A stretch of DNA of 64,000 bases from Sphingobacteruim zhuxiongii (GTDB taxonomy: Bacteria > Bacteroidota > Bacteroidia > Sphingobacteriales > Sphingobacteriaceae). The stretch lies in the NCBI RefSeq assembly GCF_009557615.1, contig NZ_CP045652.1, positions 124,001 to 188,000 on the forward strand, written 5' to 3'. Shown one piece after another: positions 62,672 to 64,000 of this stretch. How positions within the stretch are numbered: the stretch's first letter is position 1; each line of letters starts with the position of its first letter. A program made the translations under genes and the position numbers. Under the pieces are notes generated by a model that saw nothing but the letters and a program-made list of their open reading frames with translations, did not search any database and was not told the DNA's origin.

Positions 62672-64000
62672 ATGAAAACTATGAAATACTTAATAGCACT
62701 AGTAATGTTGGCGATGTTGGCCACCTCGTGTAATAAGAAATTAGATATTACTCCACCAGACAATATAATTGACGAACAGGTTCGTGAATTGTTAAGAACT
62801 GCAGATGAAGAGACTGTGAAAAGCCTTATGAAAGGTATGGCAGATGGATTACCTCCGCATTATCGCGGCAGTGGCTACAATTTTCGATTCTCCAGTATGT
62901 CAGATAATTCTTGGAGCGGTCAGCTTGCTGCACGTATGATGTTAGGCAATGATATAGTGGTTGGAAACTGGAGTATGCCAGCTGAAAATGACTATTATAC
63001 TGGGCAAGACTTAACTTCGGAAAATAGCGCTTCCACGCCTAGTTGGTGGCATCGAGCGTATGGAATGACAAACGCGGCAAATAAGGTTTTGAATATCATT
63101 ACTCCGGAGGTTTTACAAAATAATCCAAGTGTAAGTCTCAAGGAGTATGTAGGCAGAGCCTATTTAACGCGAGCGTTTGGATATTTATATGCGCAACAAA
63201 ATTTCGGAACAAACAAACTGGGTCAATCAATATATGTGAAGTTTGATGTAACTCAACCTTTGCAAGAGCGTTCGTCGGCCTTGGCAACGCTAGACTCAAT
63301 TATTGTTTGGGCGACTTCTGCCGATGAGATGTTTGCGGCAGCCAATGTTGGCTTTAAGGCAACCAATACATCCGATTTAACACGCGGATTAACGAATTAT
63401 GTAATCGCTAAAGCGGCATTACTTGCAGTAGAAGCGGAAGGCGCCACTGCCTCGAAGTATTATACCATTGCACAAAATGCATGCGATCGTGTAATAAATA
63501 GTGGGACTTTAAATTTCATGTCAGAAGATCAATACGTGCAAAAGCAATCAGGTACGGTGACTTTGAATGGGGTAAATTTGCCGATATTCTTAGCAGAGAC
63601 TTCTGGATTTTTAAATTTAGCGAAGAATCCTGAGGCGGCATTCGGCTTTGGTTGGCAATTTGGTGGTAATGGAGTGGCAGCCGAAAGTAATCCTTGGGGT
63701 GGTTCGTTCCGTATAGATGACCGATTGTTTAATAAAATTGACGACAAAGATTACCGTAAAAAGAACTTCCATAAGGAAAGACCAGCTGATTTTCCAGTTA
63801 TTTACAGTGCTGGTTCGGGCAGTTTTATGAACGGTCCACAATATGAAGTTCCGACTTATTGGGTTTCTAAGTTTGCAAATAATGTGGGCTTAGGAAGTGC
63901 CGTCGGTGCGCAAAATACGTCAAACCGTGGACGAGCGGATTACGCAATGGTACGTTTGTCAGAATTTTATTTAATGAAGGCAGAGGTGCAGGCGCGCACA
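62672..64000 (+). CDS. SusD/RagB-family lipoprotein, cut by the window edge
   Basis: An open frame starts at the ATG at 62672 (or 62681), 2 nt after the SusC stop, and runs without a stop to the last base. The signal ends in a lipobox (MLATSC, Cys20 counted from 62672). SusD features seen so far include WWHRAYGMTNAANKVLNII, GRAYLTRAFGYLYAQQNFG and the start of the C-terminal YAMVRLSEFYLMKAEVQA block. About 443 residues are visible; the usual C-terminal part lies outside. It is the partner of the preceding SusC. Confidence 0.93.
   Translation, partial: MKTMKYLIALVMLAMLATSCNKKLDITPPDNIIDEQVRELLRTADEETVKSLMKGMADGLPPHYRGSGYNFRFSSMSDNSWSGQLAARMMLGNDIVVGNWSMPAENDYYTGQDLTSENSASTPSWWHRAYGMTNAANKVLNIITPEVLQNNPSVSLKEYVGRAYLTRAFGYLYAQQNFGTNKLGQSIYVKFDVTQPLQERSSALATLDSIIVWATSADEMFAAANVGFKATNTSDLTRGLTNYVIAKAALLAVEAEGATASKYYTIAQNACDRVINSGTLNFMSEDQYVQKQSGTVTLNGVNLPIFLAETSGFLNLAKNPEAAFGFGWQFGGNGVAAESNPWGGSFRIDDRLFNKIDDKDYRKKNFHKERPADFPVIYSAGSGSFMNGPQYEVPTYWVSKFANNVGLGSAVGAQNTSNRGRADYAMVRLSEFYLMKAEVQART

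Overview
This 64-kb window looks like a chromosomal stretch of a Bacteroidota bacterium of the Sphingobacteriaceae, probably Sphingobacterium or a close relative. The evidence is five SusC/SusD outer-membrane pairs, many lipoprotein and Sec signals, TAnnTTTG-type -7 promoter boxes with a TTG about 19 bp upstream, and AT-rich DNA. No RNA genes, CRISPR arrays, phage genes or insertion sequences were seen.

Layout. (1) 0.2-5 kb: a SusC/SusD pair closed by a strong terminator. (2) 5-7.1 kb: an acyltransferase-3 membrane protein divergent from a small lipoprotein with SGNH-hydrolase motifs in circularly permuted order. (3) 7.3-15.3 kb: a five-gene plus-strand operon with an HD domain fused to a Pycsar-type membrane effector domain, an SdiA-regulated-like lipoprotein, a calcineurin-like phosphoesterase, a GAF-domain protein, and a kinase-motif protein fused to a BamA-like barrel. 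(4) 15.5-35.6 kb, minus strand: a large catabolic block. It holds a PfkB kinase, two Gfo/Idh/MocA oxidoreductases, a DhnA-type aldolase, a PIG-L deacetylase, a NagB-like protein, two DUF1080 proteins, a propeller/HEAT/cytochrome c lipoprotein, three ceramidase-fold proteins, SusD and SusC. (5) 36.2-51.6 kb: a complete sialic-acid (nan) operon with its own divergent FadR-type GntR regulator. (6) 51.7-52.6 kb: a GH16 glycosidase. (7) 52.7-58.7 kb: another SusC/SusD pair divergent from a GntR/UTRA regulator. (8) 59.2-64 kb: a last SusC and a SusD cut by the window edge.

The main result is a regulon read directly from the DNA. The palindrome CTTGTATATACAAG, or 1-2-base variants, occurs in front of three transcription units of block 4, in front of the SusC of block 7, and in front of the GntR/UTRA gene. 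In three of these promoters its outer CTTG coincides with the -33 TTG, so a bound repressor would mask the promoter. Blocks 4 and 7 therefore appear to be one dispersed polysaccharide-utilization regulon wrapped around the sialic-acid operon. The two susC genes of this regulon also share an approximately 300-nt structured 5' leader with four conserved stems and matched loop lengths.

Inferred chemistry of the regulon: import through two SusCD pairs, periplasmic processing by ceramidase-fold and DUF1080 (3-keto-glycoside hydrolase type) proteins together with a cytochrome-c lipoprotein, then cytoplasmic oxidation/reduction, deacetylation, deamination or isomerisation, phosphorylation and aldol cleavage. 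This fits an oxidative route for an N-acetylated amino-sugar conjugate. The substrate is not known from the sequence; a sialylated glycolipid or glycan is one possibility, because the nan operon is embedded in the regulon.
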